Source of the DNA: Shewanella fidelis ATCC BAA-318
Lineage (GTDB): Bacteria; Pseudomonadota; Gammaproteobacteria; Enterobacterales; Shewanellaceae
Direction: 5' to 3'
DNA length: 64,000 nucleotides
NCBI RefSeq assembly: GCF_000518605.1
Contig: NZ_JADX01000018.1
Location: forward strand, 117,768 to 181,767
Of this stretch, positions 37,659 through 47,463 are shown in pieces. The stretch's first letter is position 1. Each line of letters starts with the position of its first letter. The notes under the pieces are model-generated. The model worked only from the letters and a program-made list of their open reading frames with translations. It did not search any database and was not told where the DNA came from. A program made the translations under genes and the position numbers.

Positions 37659-39323
37659 TTAGTATGCGCTGTCGTGAACAGATTGTACCGCGCGACCAGA
37701 TGGATCAATAATGCCTTGTAAGCTTTCATCCCATGCTAATGCTTCAGGTGTTGAGCATGCTACAGACTTGCCTCCCGGTACGGTTTCAGCGGCGCTTGGT
37801 AACGGGAACAGCTCCTCAAAGAAGGTACGGTAAAAATAAGCTTCTTTGGTTTCAGGCGTGTTGTATGGGAATCTAAATTTGGCATTAGCCAATTTTAAAT
37901 CGTCCACTTGTTCAGCAGCATGGTCTTTTAGGCCATCAATCCAAGAGTAGCCCACTCCGTCACTGAATTGTTCTTTTTGACGCCATGCGACCTCTTTTGG
38001 CAATTTGTGCTCAAAAGCTTGGCGTAAAATGTGTTTTTCAATCTTGCCGTTCTTAGACATTTTTGCTTCAGGGTTAGTGCGCATTGCCACATCCATAAAC
38101 TCTTTATCTAAAAATGGAACACGAGCTTCTAGTCCCCAAGCGGCCATGGCTTTGTTGGCGCGTAAGCAGTCAAATAGGTGCAATTTGTCTAATTTGCGTA
38201 CCAACTCCTCGTGGAATGCTTGAGCGTTTGGTGCTTTATGGAAATATAAGTAACCGCCAAATAATTCGTCAGCGCCTTCACCAGACAACACCATTTTAAT
38301 ACCCATGGCTTTAATCTTACGAGCCATCAGATACATTGGGGTTGCTGCGCGAATGGTGGTCACGTCATATGTTTCTAGGTGATAAATCACATCTTTAATT
38401 GCGTCGATACCATCTTGGAAGGTAAAGGTGATTTCGTGATGGATAGTTCCAATGGCATCAGCAACTTTTTGCGCTGCAACGAGATCCGGGGCGCCCTCAA
38501 GACCTACCGCGAATGAATGAAGCTGAGGCCACCAAGCGTTACTTTCACCATCATCTTCAATGCGTCGCTTGGCAAATGTTTGAGTGATAGCTGAAATAAC
38601 TGATGAGTCTAAACCGCCTGAGAGCAACACGCCGTAGGGTACATCAGACATCAACTGACGTTTGACGGCCGCTTCTAATGCGTCGCGCACATCTTCTGCA
38701 CTTGCAGGGTTATCTTGTACCGCGGCAAACTCGCGCCAATCACGCTGATAGTAATGAGTGAGCTCGCCTTGTTCACTTGAAAGATAGTGACCTGGGGTAA
38801 AGGTTTCTACGGTTTTACACACTGGCATTAATGCTTTCATTTCTGATGCCACATAGAAGTTACCTTCTGCATCACGGCCAGTGTATAACGGGATAATGCC
38901 CATATGGTCGCGGCCGACGAGATAGCTATCTTTAGCTTTATCGTACAGAACGAACGCGAAAATGCCGTTAAGCTTGTCCAAGAAAGCTGTGCCGTATTCT
39001 TGGTATAGCGCCAAAATGACTTCACAATCTGAGTTAGTTTGATAGCTATATTTATCACCTAATTCAGCCTTAAGCTCTTTATGGTTGTAGATCTCGCCGT
39101 TGACGGCTAACACGATAGAACCATCTTGGCTTAATAGCGGCTGAGCGCCGTGCTCAATATCAACAATGGCTAAGCGCTCATGGGCTAAAATCGCTTTATC
39201 ACTGCTGTAAATTCCTGACCAGTCTGGGCCGCGGTGGCGCAGAAGTTTTGACATTTCAAGAGCGACTTGACGCAGCGGCGTTGCGTCTGACTGAATATCT
39301 AAAATTGCAAAAATTGAACACAT
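37659..39323 (-). CDS. asnB: Asparagine synthetase B, glutamine-hydrolysing
   Basis: AsnB makes asparagine from aspartate, ATP and glutamine. The 554-residue protein begins MCSIFAI, with Cys2 as the amidotransferase nucleophile after Met removal. It shows RHRGPDWSG and AVNGEIYNHKEL in the glutaminase domain (to about 205). The synthetase domain has the PP-loop VLLSGGLDSSVISAI and LSGEGADELFGGYLYF. Length equals that of the E. coli enzyme. GGAGTGACCT places a ribosome site before the ATG. It is a single-gene unit with a terminator shared with the convergent pair. Confidence 0.97.
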   Translation of the reverse strand: MCSIFAILDIQSDATPLRQVALEMSKLLRHRGPDWSGIYSSDKAILAHERLAIVDIEHGAQPLLSQDGSIVLAVNGEIYNHKELKAELGDKYSYQTNSDCEVILALYQEYGTAFLDKLNGIFAFVLYDKAKDSYLVGRDHMGIIPLYTGRDAEGNFYVASEMKALMPVCKTVETFTPGHYLSSEQGELTHYYQRDWREFAAVQDNPASAEDVRDALEAAVKRQLMSDVPYGVLLSGGLDSSVISAITQTFAKRRIEDDGESNAWWPQLHSFAVGLEGAPDLVAAQKVADAIGTIHHEITFTFQDGIDAIKDVIYHLETYDVTTIRAATPMYLMARKIKAMGIKMVLSGEGADELFGGYLYFHKAPNAQAFHEELVRKLDKLHLFDCLRANKAMAAWGLEARVPFLDKEFMDVAMRTNPEAKMSKNGKIEKHILRQAFEHKLPKEVAWRQKEQFSDGVGYSWIDGLKDHAAEQVDDLKLANAKFRFPYNTPETKEAYFYRTFFEELFPLPSAAETVPGGKSVACSTPEALAWDESLQGIIDPSGRAVQSVHDSAY

Positions 39324-39858
39324 AGGTCACTCCAAAAAACGTTGTCTTAATCTCAATTGCTTTTTACTGTGCCTACGAATACTTAAAAAAACAAATTAAA
39401 TTGTACGGATTATTCTGTTTTCTGGCTTATTTTGTCATTTTTTGCCCGTCATTTTAACTGTTTGAATGGTGAATCTTTAATTTGTAGGCTTTTTAATTGA
39501 GATTTTCTCTTTTTGCTTAGCTAAAGTCGGGCTATGACTGGATGATTAATAATGTGCTGTCGATAATTAACATTTTTAAGTTTTAAGCTGAAAAAGTCGC
39601 ATTTTGGCCTATAAAAACAAAGTTGAAGTTAGCACGATAGAACAAACTTTATACGGATCAGGATAAACATTTTGTCACTCGTCATTCTGTAGTGTTTTTA
39701 GCTGTCTACTTCTACTTCTGCGTTGATCTGCTTTATAAGGGAATCAACGCAGCTATTCGGCTTGAATTAGTTTGCCAAAAACCGTTCTGAGTTGATCAAG
39801 TTCTTGTACTGATTGGTATAATTGGTTTAAGGGAGGATCATTAGAATAGGTTGTGGGC
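39324..39858. other. Intergenic upstream of asnB, no gene seen
   Basis: About 535 AT-rich bases between asnB and the M28 peptidase terminator. The asnB promoter must be here. I see no gene or structured RNA. Confidence 0.45.
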
Positions 39859-39892
39859 AAAAAAAAGCCGACAAGTGGGTAGCAAGCCGGCT
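39859..39892 (-). terminator. Intrinsic terminator of the M28 peptidase gene
   Basis: On the minus strand AGCCGGC pairs imperfectly with GTCGGCT around a long loop and is followed by eight T. Confidence 0.7.
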
Positions 39893-39916
39893 AGTTGGAA
39901 ATTTTTACTCTGCGCT

Positions 39917-41563
39917 TTAGTTATTGCTATCGTCTTTTGCTGGGCGTAATACGTTAAATTCAGTGCCTTTATAATACCCCGGCCAGTCTTTGTTATTACC
40001 AAGTGTAGCAGCTGCTTGATAAAATATATCAAGATCTTCTAGCGCTCCAGAAAGATCCCAGTCTGGTCGATATTCATCACAAACATTGTGATAACAGCCT
40101 TTCATTTTTTGCTGCATTTTAACCTTATACTGCACCGTGGCTTCATCTATTGGCTCATTACCGCCGCCAGCAAATACTGCGGGTATGCCTTTTTTGGCAA
40201 AACTAAAATGATCAGAGCGGAAGAAGCCGCCTGCTTCAGGTCTGTTTTCAGCGACTGCTGTACGGTTTTGACGCTTGAGTGCATCAATAAGATACTCTTC
40301 AAGTTCAGATTTGCCTTTACCTATGATGGTATAATCGGACGTTCGGCCGTAAACATTGGTACTGTCGAGATTAAAAACTGCTACTGTTTTATCGAGAGGA
40401 TAGAGCGGGCTGTCGGCATAGTAGCGAGAGCCGAGGAGACCTTGTTCCTCACCAGTTGTGGCAATGAATGTGAGTGAGCGCTCAAGGCGATTACCTTGGC
40501 TAGCTTGATTAGCAAACTGGCGTGCGATTTCTAAAATACCAGCTGTTCCTGAAGCATTATCGAGTGCACCGTTATAGATCTTATCACCTTCTTTATTCGG
40601 ATCAATACCGATATGGTCCCAATGAGCTGTGAATAAAATTTGCTCATCAGCACGTGCTTGTCCTGGCAAGGTTGCAACGACATTGTAGCTGTTGCTGTAT
40701 TCGGCTTGATTAGTAAATGCGATAGAGGCATTTTGATTTAAAGGTAAGTGTATTGGGCTTGCAGCTGCGCGATCGGCAATGGTTGCTAATGATAAACCAG
40801 CATTATTAAACAGTTTATTGGCAATATCATAAGTGATCCAACCTTCAACCTGCACCCGTTTATGTGATTGACTGCTACTGGCTAAATCTTGTTGAGCGCC
40901 TGTCCAGCTATTTTCAACAACTGACCATGGGTAAGAGGCGGGTTTGGTGTCATGAATAATAATTGCGCCCAGTGCACCTTGGCGGCTGGCTTCTTCAAAC
41001 TTATAACTCCAGCGACCGTAATAAGTCATTGCTTTGCCATTAAACTTGCCTGAATTTGGTAAGGCAAAGCCGGGATCATTGACTAAGATGACGGCGATTT
41101 TACCTGTCATATCTAGATCTTGGTAATCATTCCATTGGTATTCAGGAGCATTAATGCCATAGCCGACAAAAACGAGCGGAGCATTGCTGATATCGATAGT
41201 TGCAATATCGTGACGACTCGTCATGACGACATCTTGGCGGTATGTTAACGGCATTTCCCCAAGCTGGATCTGTTGTTGTGCTGATGGGGTGTATGTCACC
41301 ATAGGCACTGCTTGCAAATAGTCTTTACCGTTTGGTTTCTCAAGTCCCATTGCCGCGAAGGCATCACTTAAATAGGCTAAAGTTAACGCTTCTCCTTTGG
41401 TGGTGGGAGCGCGCCCTTCAAATTCGTCAGAAGACAGTATTTTGATATCTTGGCGAAAACGAGCTTCATCGAAAGTGACATCGGTGATGTCATTAAGGTT
41501 GGTTGGATGCTGACTGCAAGCACTAAGCACTACTAGCGCGCAGGCGGAAACAATGTTACGCAT
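39917..41563 (-). CDS. M28 family metallopeptidase, lipoprotein
   Basis: The 548-residue protein has a lipoprotein signal (MRNIVSACALVVLSACSQ, lipobox LSAC). A protease-associated (PA) domain is inserted at about residues 120-260. The M28 zinc peptidase domain has TAHWDHIGID for the first ligand, GALDNASGTAGILE for the bridging Asp, TGEEQGLLGSRYYAD for the catalytic Glu and next ligand, and FRSDHFSFAKKGIPAVF for the last His. It probably acts as an aminopeptidase in the periplasm or at the outer membrane. TAGGAC precedes the ATG. It is transcribed alone. Confidence 0.92.
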   Translation of the reverse strand: MRNIVSACALVVLSACSQHPTNLNDITDVTFDEARFRQDIKILSSDEFEGRAPTTKGEALTLAYLSDAFAAMGLEKPNGKDYLQAVPMVTYTPSAQQQIQLGEMPLTYRQDVVMTSRHDIATIDISNAPLVFVGYGINAPEYQWNDYQDLDMTGKIAVILVNDPGFALPNSGKFNGKAMTYYGRWSYKFEEASRQGALGAIIIHDTKPASYPWSVVENSWTGAQQDLASSSQSHKRVQVEGWITYDIANKLFNNAGLSLATIADRAAASPIHLPLNQNASIAFTNQAEYSNSYNVVATLPGQARADEQILFTAHWDHIGIDPNKEGDKIYNGALDNASGTAGILEIARQFANQASQGNRLERSLTFIATTGEEQGLLGSRYYADSPLYPLDKTVAVFNLDSTNVYGRTSDYTIIGKGKSELEEYLIDALKRQNRTAVAENRPEAGGFFRSDHFSFAKKGIPAVFAGGGNEPIDEATVQYKVKMQQKMKGCYHNVCDEYRPDWDLSGALEDLDIFYQAAATLGNNKDWPGYYKGTEFNVLRPAKDDSNN

Positions 41564-41725
41564 GGCTAAGTCCTATTATTATTGTTTTAGACTGTTTTAT
41601 CGATATTGAGGGAACATCATGGGCAAGTGAACCCTCAATAGCAAGAGGCGATAGCCAGTGAAAATGTTACTTAATATTGCGTGGTCTTAGTGACTGGTTT
41701 AGTTATTGGTCATAGCTAACATTAT

Positions 41726-42472
41726 TTAAACCACGTCGATATCGCCTGCGCAATCAAAGATATGATTTGGTCTAAAAGGTTCTTTTTCGATATCAGCCAA
41801 TTTGCTAACACCACTGGTGACTAGAATTGTTTCAAGTCCAGATTGAAAGCCTGCCAGAATATCTGTTCGCATATTATCGCCAATGATAACCGTGTTGTCA
41901 GAGTGGCCACCGATGTGATTAAGCGCTGAGCGAATGATCCATGAGCTTGGTTTGCCAACGTAAAATGGCCTTTTGCCACTGATGCGTTCAATTGGGGCGC
42001 AAAGTGCTCCGCAAGCTGGGCTATAATCTGGCCCGTGGCTATCTGGATTAGTTGCAATAAAGCGTGCACCTTCGCTAACAAATTTAGCGGCCTTATGGAT
42101 CATCTCCCAGTTGTAGGAGCGGGTTTCACCAACAATAACAAAATCAGGGTTGATATCTGTAATAGTAAAGCCAGCTTTATAAAGCTCATGAGTCAATGCG
42201 CCTTCACCAATCACAAAGGCCTTGGTACCGTGCTGATGTTTTAGAAAATCCGCTGTTGCCATTGCAGCGGTATAAAAGCACTCCTCCGGAACCGTAATAC
42301 CGGCTGCACCGAGCCTATTCTGCAGATCTTTTGCCGTTTGTACTGGGTAATTAGTGAGAATAACCAGAGGGTTACCTTGCTCAAGTATTCGCTGAATAAA
42401 CTTGTCACTTCCAGGAATAAGTTGATTGTTATGAAGTAATACACCATCGATATCGCAAATAATATTTTTCAT
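41726..42472 (-). CDS. HAD-IIA phosphatase (NagD-like)
   Basis: The 248-residue protein shows HAD motif I (CDIDGVLLHN, nucleophile Asp7 and acid Asp9), motif II (VILTNYP), the C2a cap typical of the NagD branch, and motifs III and IV (GKPSSWIIRSAL and IIGDNMRTDILAGFQSG). NagD of E. coli is a nucleotide monophosphatase; the cap decides substrate, so the exact compound here is not certain. There are no nag genes nearby. It follows the M28 gene's promoter region on the same strand and appears to be a separate unit. Confidence 0.88.
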   Translation of the reverse strand: MKNIICDIDGVLLHNNQLIPGSDKFIQRILEQGNPLVILTNYPVQTAKDLQNRLGAAGITVPEECFYTAAMATADFLKHQHGTKAFVIGEGALTHELYKAGFTITDINPDFVIVGETRSYNWEMIHKAAKFVSEGARFIATNPDSHGPDYSPACGALCAPIERISGKRPFYVGKPSSWIIRSALNHIGGHSDNTVIIGDNMRTDILAGFQSGLETILVTSGVSKLADIEKEPFRPNHIFDCAGDIDVV

Positions 42473-42802
42473 TAACGTCTCTTATTTCACATTGGTTTGC
42501 CGCATATTTGACTCTTATCTAATGCTAAATAGATTCTAAAAACAATGGTAATTAACCAAATTTTGAAATTTTCGCCTTAGTTACCCTTTGCTAATTAAAG
42601 CATAATTGGCTGATTTGTAGTCAGGTGTATACCAGCCTAAAAATATTTATGTTGACCTTGTGTATTTTTCAGATATTGTGTCGCTAATTCCTTTATTAAT
42701 AACAAGATACAGTCGTTAACATAATGTTTTACACTGCTGTTCTAGTTACTTTTCTACAACGTTTTACGGTTCAGATCTTAATTTCTAATTAGCGATATTG
42801 TT
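42473..42802. other. Divergent intergenic region, no gene seen
   Basis: About 330 AT-rich bases between the NagD-like and GGDEF genes, which diverge. No consensus regulatory site was recognised. Confidence 0.45.
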
Positions 42803-44761
42803 ATGGATAAGATTATTGCATTTATATTGTTGCTGGGGATTTCATTCACTGGTTTTGCTGAAACTGCTACGGAATTCTCACCTCGCGATACCATTGAAGA
42901 TTTTCCGAATGGTAAGCAAATAATTAAATTGCTTGAAAATAAGAATATTGCGGCTGAGCGTAAAAGAGAGCAGTTACAGCTGTTGATCTCTAAAGAAAAA
43001 GCAGAGAGTTCGGCTTTTTATGCTTTTGCTTATTATCGGATCTTACATGATATAGAGTTGTCTAATAGCGCGCCTCTACTGGCTGAAAAAGCGATAGTTG
43101 ACCTGTTAGAAGCAGGCAAACGACTCAAACAAGACTGGTTAATTGCTGAAGCCAATATGTGGCTAGCAACTTTTGCAGCACGAGAAGGTCGCTACCAAGA
43201 TGGAATATCTTTAGTTGACGAATCAATTGCGCTAGCACAAAAAACAAACTTCCTTCATTTAGTTGCCCGTGGTTATAACACCAAAGCGGCACTCTACTTT
43301 TTCCAAGATCAGTACTATTTTGCGCTAGAGTACTATTTAAAAGCGCTTGATATCTTTATGACACAGCCTGAAGACCCATATGTTAGTAAGGTGCTATCCA
43401 ATGTTTCATTGATTTATCTCGAAATTGAAGAGTGGGATAAAGCTTGGGAGTCAAATGTTAATGCACTTTCTCATGTTGAACGCTATGGCGGTGATTATGA
43501 GCAAATTAGTGCATTTAATAATAATGCTGCGTTTATTTTAGAACGGCTCGGGCGCGTTGAAGAGAGTATGCCCTACCTTATAGAAGCACGAAATAGTGCT
43601 GAAAAGAGCGGTGAACTGCGGGTGCAGTTTAATGTAATGACCGCTTGGTTGCATTTCTATTTATCTTCTGAGTTGTATGAAAGCGCTAAAATCGAAGCGA
43701 ATGAATGTATTGCTCGCTCTTCAGCGTTAGCGTATCGAGTCATTGAAGCTGATTGTAGCCGTATGTTGGCTAAGGCTTTGATTAAACTTGGCGATATAGA
43801 TTCTGCTCTAGCTGCTTTGAATAAAACCGAAGCATTATACAAACAAATAGGTACCCAAGCTTCACACGCTGATATGTTTAATAATTATGCATTGGCCTAT
43901 GAGGGGCTAGGGGATTACAAAGTTGCACTTGAATACCAGCGAAAAGCAAATGTGGCTGAAAAGGAGCTCTTGTTTGATAAGCGTGGTAAAACTTTATTGA
44001 ATCTCAGTGAGACCTATAAAGAAAAGTATCGCTTGCAAGAGGTGGCATTATTAAAGGCAGAAAATGATGCTCATGAAGCGAGATTGGCTGAACAAGAGAT
44101 CAGAGAAAAATTCTTGTGTTTCTTTATTTTAGTTGCTGTTATTTCAATCTCTTTACTAATAAAGAAACGCTATTGGTTGGAGAATGATAATAGGAACTTA
44201 CAGTCATCGAATTTAGAGCTCTATAAGCAGTCTAATATTGATACGCTTACGGGGTTGTATAATAGACGTTACTTCCTCGATTTCATCGCTCAGCAGCAGT
44301 CCAGTAGCCTAAGTACCCAAATGTGTTTGGCTATTATTGATGTTGATCATTTTAAAGCGGTGAACGATACCTATGGTCATGATGTGGGCGATGAAGTGTT
44401 GGTTAAAGTGGGCAGCATTATTCAGAAAAATATTCGCGAACAAGATCTATTGGTTAGATGGGGTGGCGAGGAGTTTGTGTTGTCGTTAAGTTGGCCTACA
44501 TCCTCCGGTCCGATTTTATTAACTGAACTTCAAGAGCGCTTTGAACAAGTGCGACAAGAGATTGCAGATACTGTCATCATTGCTGGCAAACAACAGTTAA
44601 ATTTGACGGTTTCGATTGGAGTAGGCAAACGGATCAATGGCGCATTGTTGAAAGACCATTGGCAACGAGTATTAGAAGAGGCAGATAAAGCACTTTATCG
44701 GGCTAAAGCTCAAGGGCGTAATAAAGTCGTGTTAGTTGAGCAAGTTGATAGGGTGAGTTAA
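42803..44761 (+). CDS. TPR-domain diguanylate cyclase
   Basis: The 652-residue protein has a signal sequence (DKIIAFILLLGISFTGFAE), then periplasmic TPR-like helical repeats at about residues 80-400. Next come a coiled coil (KEKYRLQEVALLKAENDAHE), one membrane helix (FLCFFILVAVISISLLI) and a cytoplasmic GGDEF domain from about 475. The active-site loop reads RWGGEEF, a functional GGEEF variant, preceded by DTLTGLYNRRYF and DVDHFKAVNDTYGHDVGD. It should make c-di-GMP in response to a periplasmic signal. An RxxD inhibitory site lies before GGEEF (REQD). It may couple signalling to the receptor gene just downstream, but that is inference. Confidence 0.92.
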   Translation: MDKIIAFILLLGISFTGFAETATEFSPRDTIEDFPNGKQIIKLLENKNIAAERKREQLQLLISKEKAESSAFYAFAYYRILHDIELSNSAPLLAEKAIVDLLEAGKRLKQDWLIAEANMWLATFAAREGRYQDGISLVDESIALAQKTNFLHLVARGYNTKAALYFFQDQYYFALEYYLKALDIFMTQPEDPYVSKVLSNVSLIYLEIEEWDKAWESNVNALSHVERYGGDYEQISAFNNNAAFILERLGRVEESMPYLIEARNSAEKSGELRVQFNVMTAWLHFYLSSELYESAKIEANECIARSSALAYRVIEADCSRMLAKALIKLGDIDSALAALNKTEALYKQIGTQASHADMFNNYALAYEGLGDYKVALEYQRKANVAEKELLFDKRGKTLLNLSETYKEKYRLQEVALLKAENDAHEARLAEQEIREKFLCFFILVAVISISLLIKKRYWLENDNRNLQSSNLELYKQSNIDTLTGLYNRRYFLDFIAQQQSSSLSTQMCLAIIDVDHFKAVNDTYGHDVGDEVLVKVGSIIQKNIREQDLLVRWGGEEFVLSLSWPTSSGPILLTELQERFEQVRQEIADTVIIAGKQQLNLTVSIGVGKRINGALLKDHWQRVLEEADKALYRAKAQGRNKVVLVEQVDRVS

Positions 44762-44871
44762 TCGAAAACTATCTAAGCAGAGCTTACTTTTAACCTTTGT
44801 TAGTTTTAGCTATGTTACAAAGTGTCAGGTTTGTAAATATCCCGTAACTAAGTTGCGTTCCATAGGTAAAT

Positions 44872-44890
44872 GGTAATAATAGCCATTCTC
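44872..44890 (+). promoter_or_regulatory. Fur-box-like operator
   Basis: GGTAATAATAGCCATTCTC matches the 19-base Fur consensus GATAATGATAATCATTATC at 14 positions by eye. It is placed directly before the TonB-dependent receptor gene, where iron-responsive repression would be expected. Confidence 0.6.
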
Positions 44891-44898
44891 ATTTATTT

Positions 44899-47052
44899 AT
44901 GGAAAAACAAGTGAAGTTAAGTATCTTAGGGTTAGCTGTTTTAAGCGCTTTAGGTAGCACATCGGTTGCTGCTGAACAAACTCTTCAAACATCAAATCAA
45001 TCTAGCGATATTGAACATATTATCGTTACCGCCTCTCCGTTTGCACAGAAGTTAAGCGACACTCCCAATTCAGTATTTATCGTGTCAGAAGCTGACTTAG
45101 ATTTACAACGGGTCGTTGCACGTAATTTGTCTGAAATGATTTCTAACTTAGTACCTGGTTTTTCACCGAGTACTGAAACCATGTCTACTTTTGGTCAGAA
45201 CTTTCGTGGCGGTAAGGCGATTGTAATGATTGATGGTGTATTGATTTCAACAACATTGCGTGCAGGTGGTCGCGATCTGCAATCAATCTCGGTGGACGTG
45301 ATTGAAAGCATTGAGGTGATTAAAGGCGCTAGTGCCATGTATGGTAATGGTGAAGCGGGCGCAATCATCAATGTCATTACCAAAAAACCAAGTGTGAATT
45401 TTGAAATGCAAACTCGTGTGGGAGTTGAAGCGTTTGCCGATAAACTATCTGATGCGGGCTACAGTATCTCGCAGAGTTTTTCGGGTACAACAGATTCAGA
45501 TCTTGGTTACTTGCTCAACTTATCAGGCAAAGACCGCGGTAATCTCTATGATGCAGATGGAGAGCAATTACCCGGAGCGCCAAATAATCAGGGGGGCATG
45601 GGCGATGCTGATGAGTATGATGTGCTATTTAAACTTGAGCAAGAGTTTGACTCAAGTCGCTTAGCCATGCTGGCCCATCATTACTACATTGAAAACAAGC
45701 TGCATTATAAACGTACTGTCAATGAAGAAAACGGCCTAATAGAGATAGATAAAACTGAGCCGTATGTTGGCCCCAATCCGTTTACTAAACTTACTACGTT
45801 ACAGCTTACTTACGATCAAGATGACTTTTTCAATCAGCAGTTAAGCCTGTCAACTTACTATAGTAAGGTGAATGTTGGCTATGAGTCTGCGTCTGAAATT
45901 GAGTCTACACGCAGCGGCTTTAAAGCGGCTCTACAATGGAACATAAATAACACAAGCCGGTTAGCCTATGGTGTTGAGTATGGCAAAGATAATACCGAAC
46001 AAGGTCGAGAACGCGATGTTATCACTGGTATTGATGCTGCTGGAAACCCTGTTACACAGGCTCAATATGTTTGCTCTGTATGCGATTTAACTGAAACTAA
46101 ATTGAGTCCGTTTGCGCAATATTGGAATCAAGTAACAGATGAATTGACACTGCAAATGGGGTTACGCTTTGAGAACTTTGAAATTGAAGTGCCTGATTAT
46201 ATGCGTTATCGACGAGGCGTACTCAGTGCTAAACAAGGTGATACGCTTAAATATGATAAGCCATTAGTTAACCTAGGTCTGGTTTATAATATTGCCGCTA
46301 GCACTGATATTTTCGCTAGTTACTCTCAAGGTTATTCGCATGCAGATATGCGTATGCTTCGTGATATGCCTGTTGACAGTGTTGCTGAGTTTGCTGAAGA
46401 GATCCCTGCAACACAAACCAATTATTATGAAACAGGTTTGCGTTATAGCGATGACAATCTGCAAGCTAGTTTGTCTTTGTTCTATTCAGACATCAAAGAT
46501 GGTTATGCCTACGATTATAACGTCGACTCACAAGCGGATAAGCGTGTGGCGGCTGTTATTGTTGCTGACGAAGAAATTTGGGGTTTTGAAGCGACGCTTG
46601 ATTACCAAATTAATCGAGAGTTTAAACTTGGCAGCAGTGTTTCTATGTCAGAAGGTAAGCGTACTAATAGTGAAACAGGTTCAGATTACTGGATGAACGG
46701 TACGCGCATTACGCCAATTAAGGCGTCAATCTATGGTGATTACCGTTTTAATGATATGGCCTCACTGCGTTTGCAAGCGAATTATGTGGGCGATAGAGAT
46801 AAACACGATCGCGAGAGCGAGGCTGGTTATAGCTTTTATGAGTCGCCTTACGACGGCTATACATTGGTTGATTTAGTATCGACTTTTGATACGGATTTTG
46901 GTCGCTTTACCTTTGGTATAGATAATCTATTAAATGAAGACTACCAGCCACTTGTTTCACAGATGAACAAAGAGGTTATTTGGGAAAGTTACCGTAGCCA
47001 GTTTTCAGGGTATGGACGTCGTTTAGCACTTGAATACAGTATAAATTATTAA
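44899..47052 (+). CDS. TonB-dependent outer-membrane receptor
   Basis: The 717-residue protein has a signal peptide (KLSILGLAVLSALGSTSVAAE), a TonB-box-like EHIIVTASPF, and a plug domain with IVMIDGVLIS and IEVIKGASAMYGNGEAGAIINVITKKP. A 22-strand barrel follows, ending DNLLNEDYQPL and a C-terminal LEYSINY. Such receptors take up ferric siderophores, haem, B12 or sugars; the Fur-like site suggests an iron substrate. ATG 44899 has no ribosome site and almost abuts the Fur box. GTG 44911, with GGAAA upstream, could be the true start of the signal peptide. Cys residues in CSVCDL lie in a surface loop. Confidence 0.93.
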   Translation: MEKQVKLSILGLAVLSALGSTSVAAEQTLQTSNQSSDIEHIIVTASPFAQKLSDTPNSVFIVSEADLDLQRVVARNLSEMISNLVPGFSPSTETMSTFGQNFRGGKAIVMIDGVLISTTLRAGGRDLQSISVDVIESIEVIKGASAMYGNGEAGAIINVITKKPSVNFEMQTRVGVEAFADKLSDAGYSISQSFSGTTDSDLGYLLNLSGKDRGNLYDADGEQLPGAPNNQGGMGDADEYDVLFKLEQEFDSSRLAMLAHHYYIENKLHYKRTVNEENGLIEIDKTEPYVGPNPFTKLTTLQLTYDQDDFFNQQLSLSTYYSKVNVGYESASEIESTRSGFKAALQWNINNTSRLAYGVEYGKDNTEQGRERDVITGIDAAGNPVTQAQYVCSVCDLTETKLSPFAQYWNQVTDELTLQMGLRFENFEIEVPDYMRYRRGVLSAKQGDTLKYDKPLVNLGLVYNIAASTDIFASYSQGYSHADMRMLRDMPVDSVAEFAEEIPATQTNYYETGLRYSDDNLQASLSLFYSDIKDGYAYDYNVDSQADKRVAAVIVADEEIWGFEATLDYQINREFKLGSSVSMSEGKRTNSETGSDYWMNGTRITPIKASIYGDYRFNDMASLRLQANYVGDRDKHDRESEAGYSFYESPYDGYTLVDLVSTFDTDFGRFTFGIDNLLNEDYQPLVSQMNKEVIWESYRSQFSGYGRRLALEYSINY

Positions 47053-47079
47053 TGGCGTAGGACTGATTACAAGTTAATG

Positions 47080-47118
47080 AAAAAGGCCCTGAGTGAAATT
47101 AACACTTGGGGTTTTTTA
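47080..47118 (+). terminator. Probable terminator of the receptor gene
   Basis: CCCTGAGTG pairs with CACTTGGGG (two G-T pairs) around a seven-base loop and is followed by TTTTTT. Confidence 0.65.
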
Positions 47119-47422
47119 TTATCGCAATCGGTATCAAGATTTAGTCCTCAATGAGAGGTTAGCTGTTTAGAGGCCATTAAGTGCTCCTCAGTAACCGCTG
47201 CTACGATACTCTAGCTTCTATATCCACTTAGTCGTACTTTAATGAAGTTCAGCATACCCATATGTTTGAAATGATTACTCGAGATTTGAGCGAGCTCTTT
47301 GGGCATGAGGAGCCGTAGCATTAGAGTCGCTATAGCTTGCCATTCCGAGTTGAGCAAATTCAAATACTGATCGCGACTATAACTTGCGCGAGACACGGTT
47401 TTTTGAATTTTGTTTAAGGCAT
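47119..47422. other. Intergenic with a possible degenerate coding segment
   Basis: About 300 bases. The minus strand holds an open segment (to 47211) with protein-like text such as YSRDQYLNLLNSEWQAIATL and LMPKELAQISSNHFKHMG. Its upstream part would run through the purN terminator and into purN, so an intact gene is not supported. It may be a relic. Confidence 0.35.
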
Positions 47423-47448
47423 AAAAAAGGCACCCAAAGGTGCCTTTT
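47423..47448. terminator. Intrinsic terminator of purMN
   Basis: AAAAAAGGCACC, loop CAAA, and GGTGCCTTTT lie 15 bases beyond the purN stop. Confidence 0.87.
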
Positions 47449-47463
47449 AACAAGATGTAGAAA

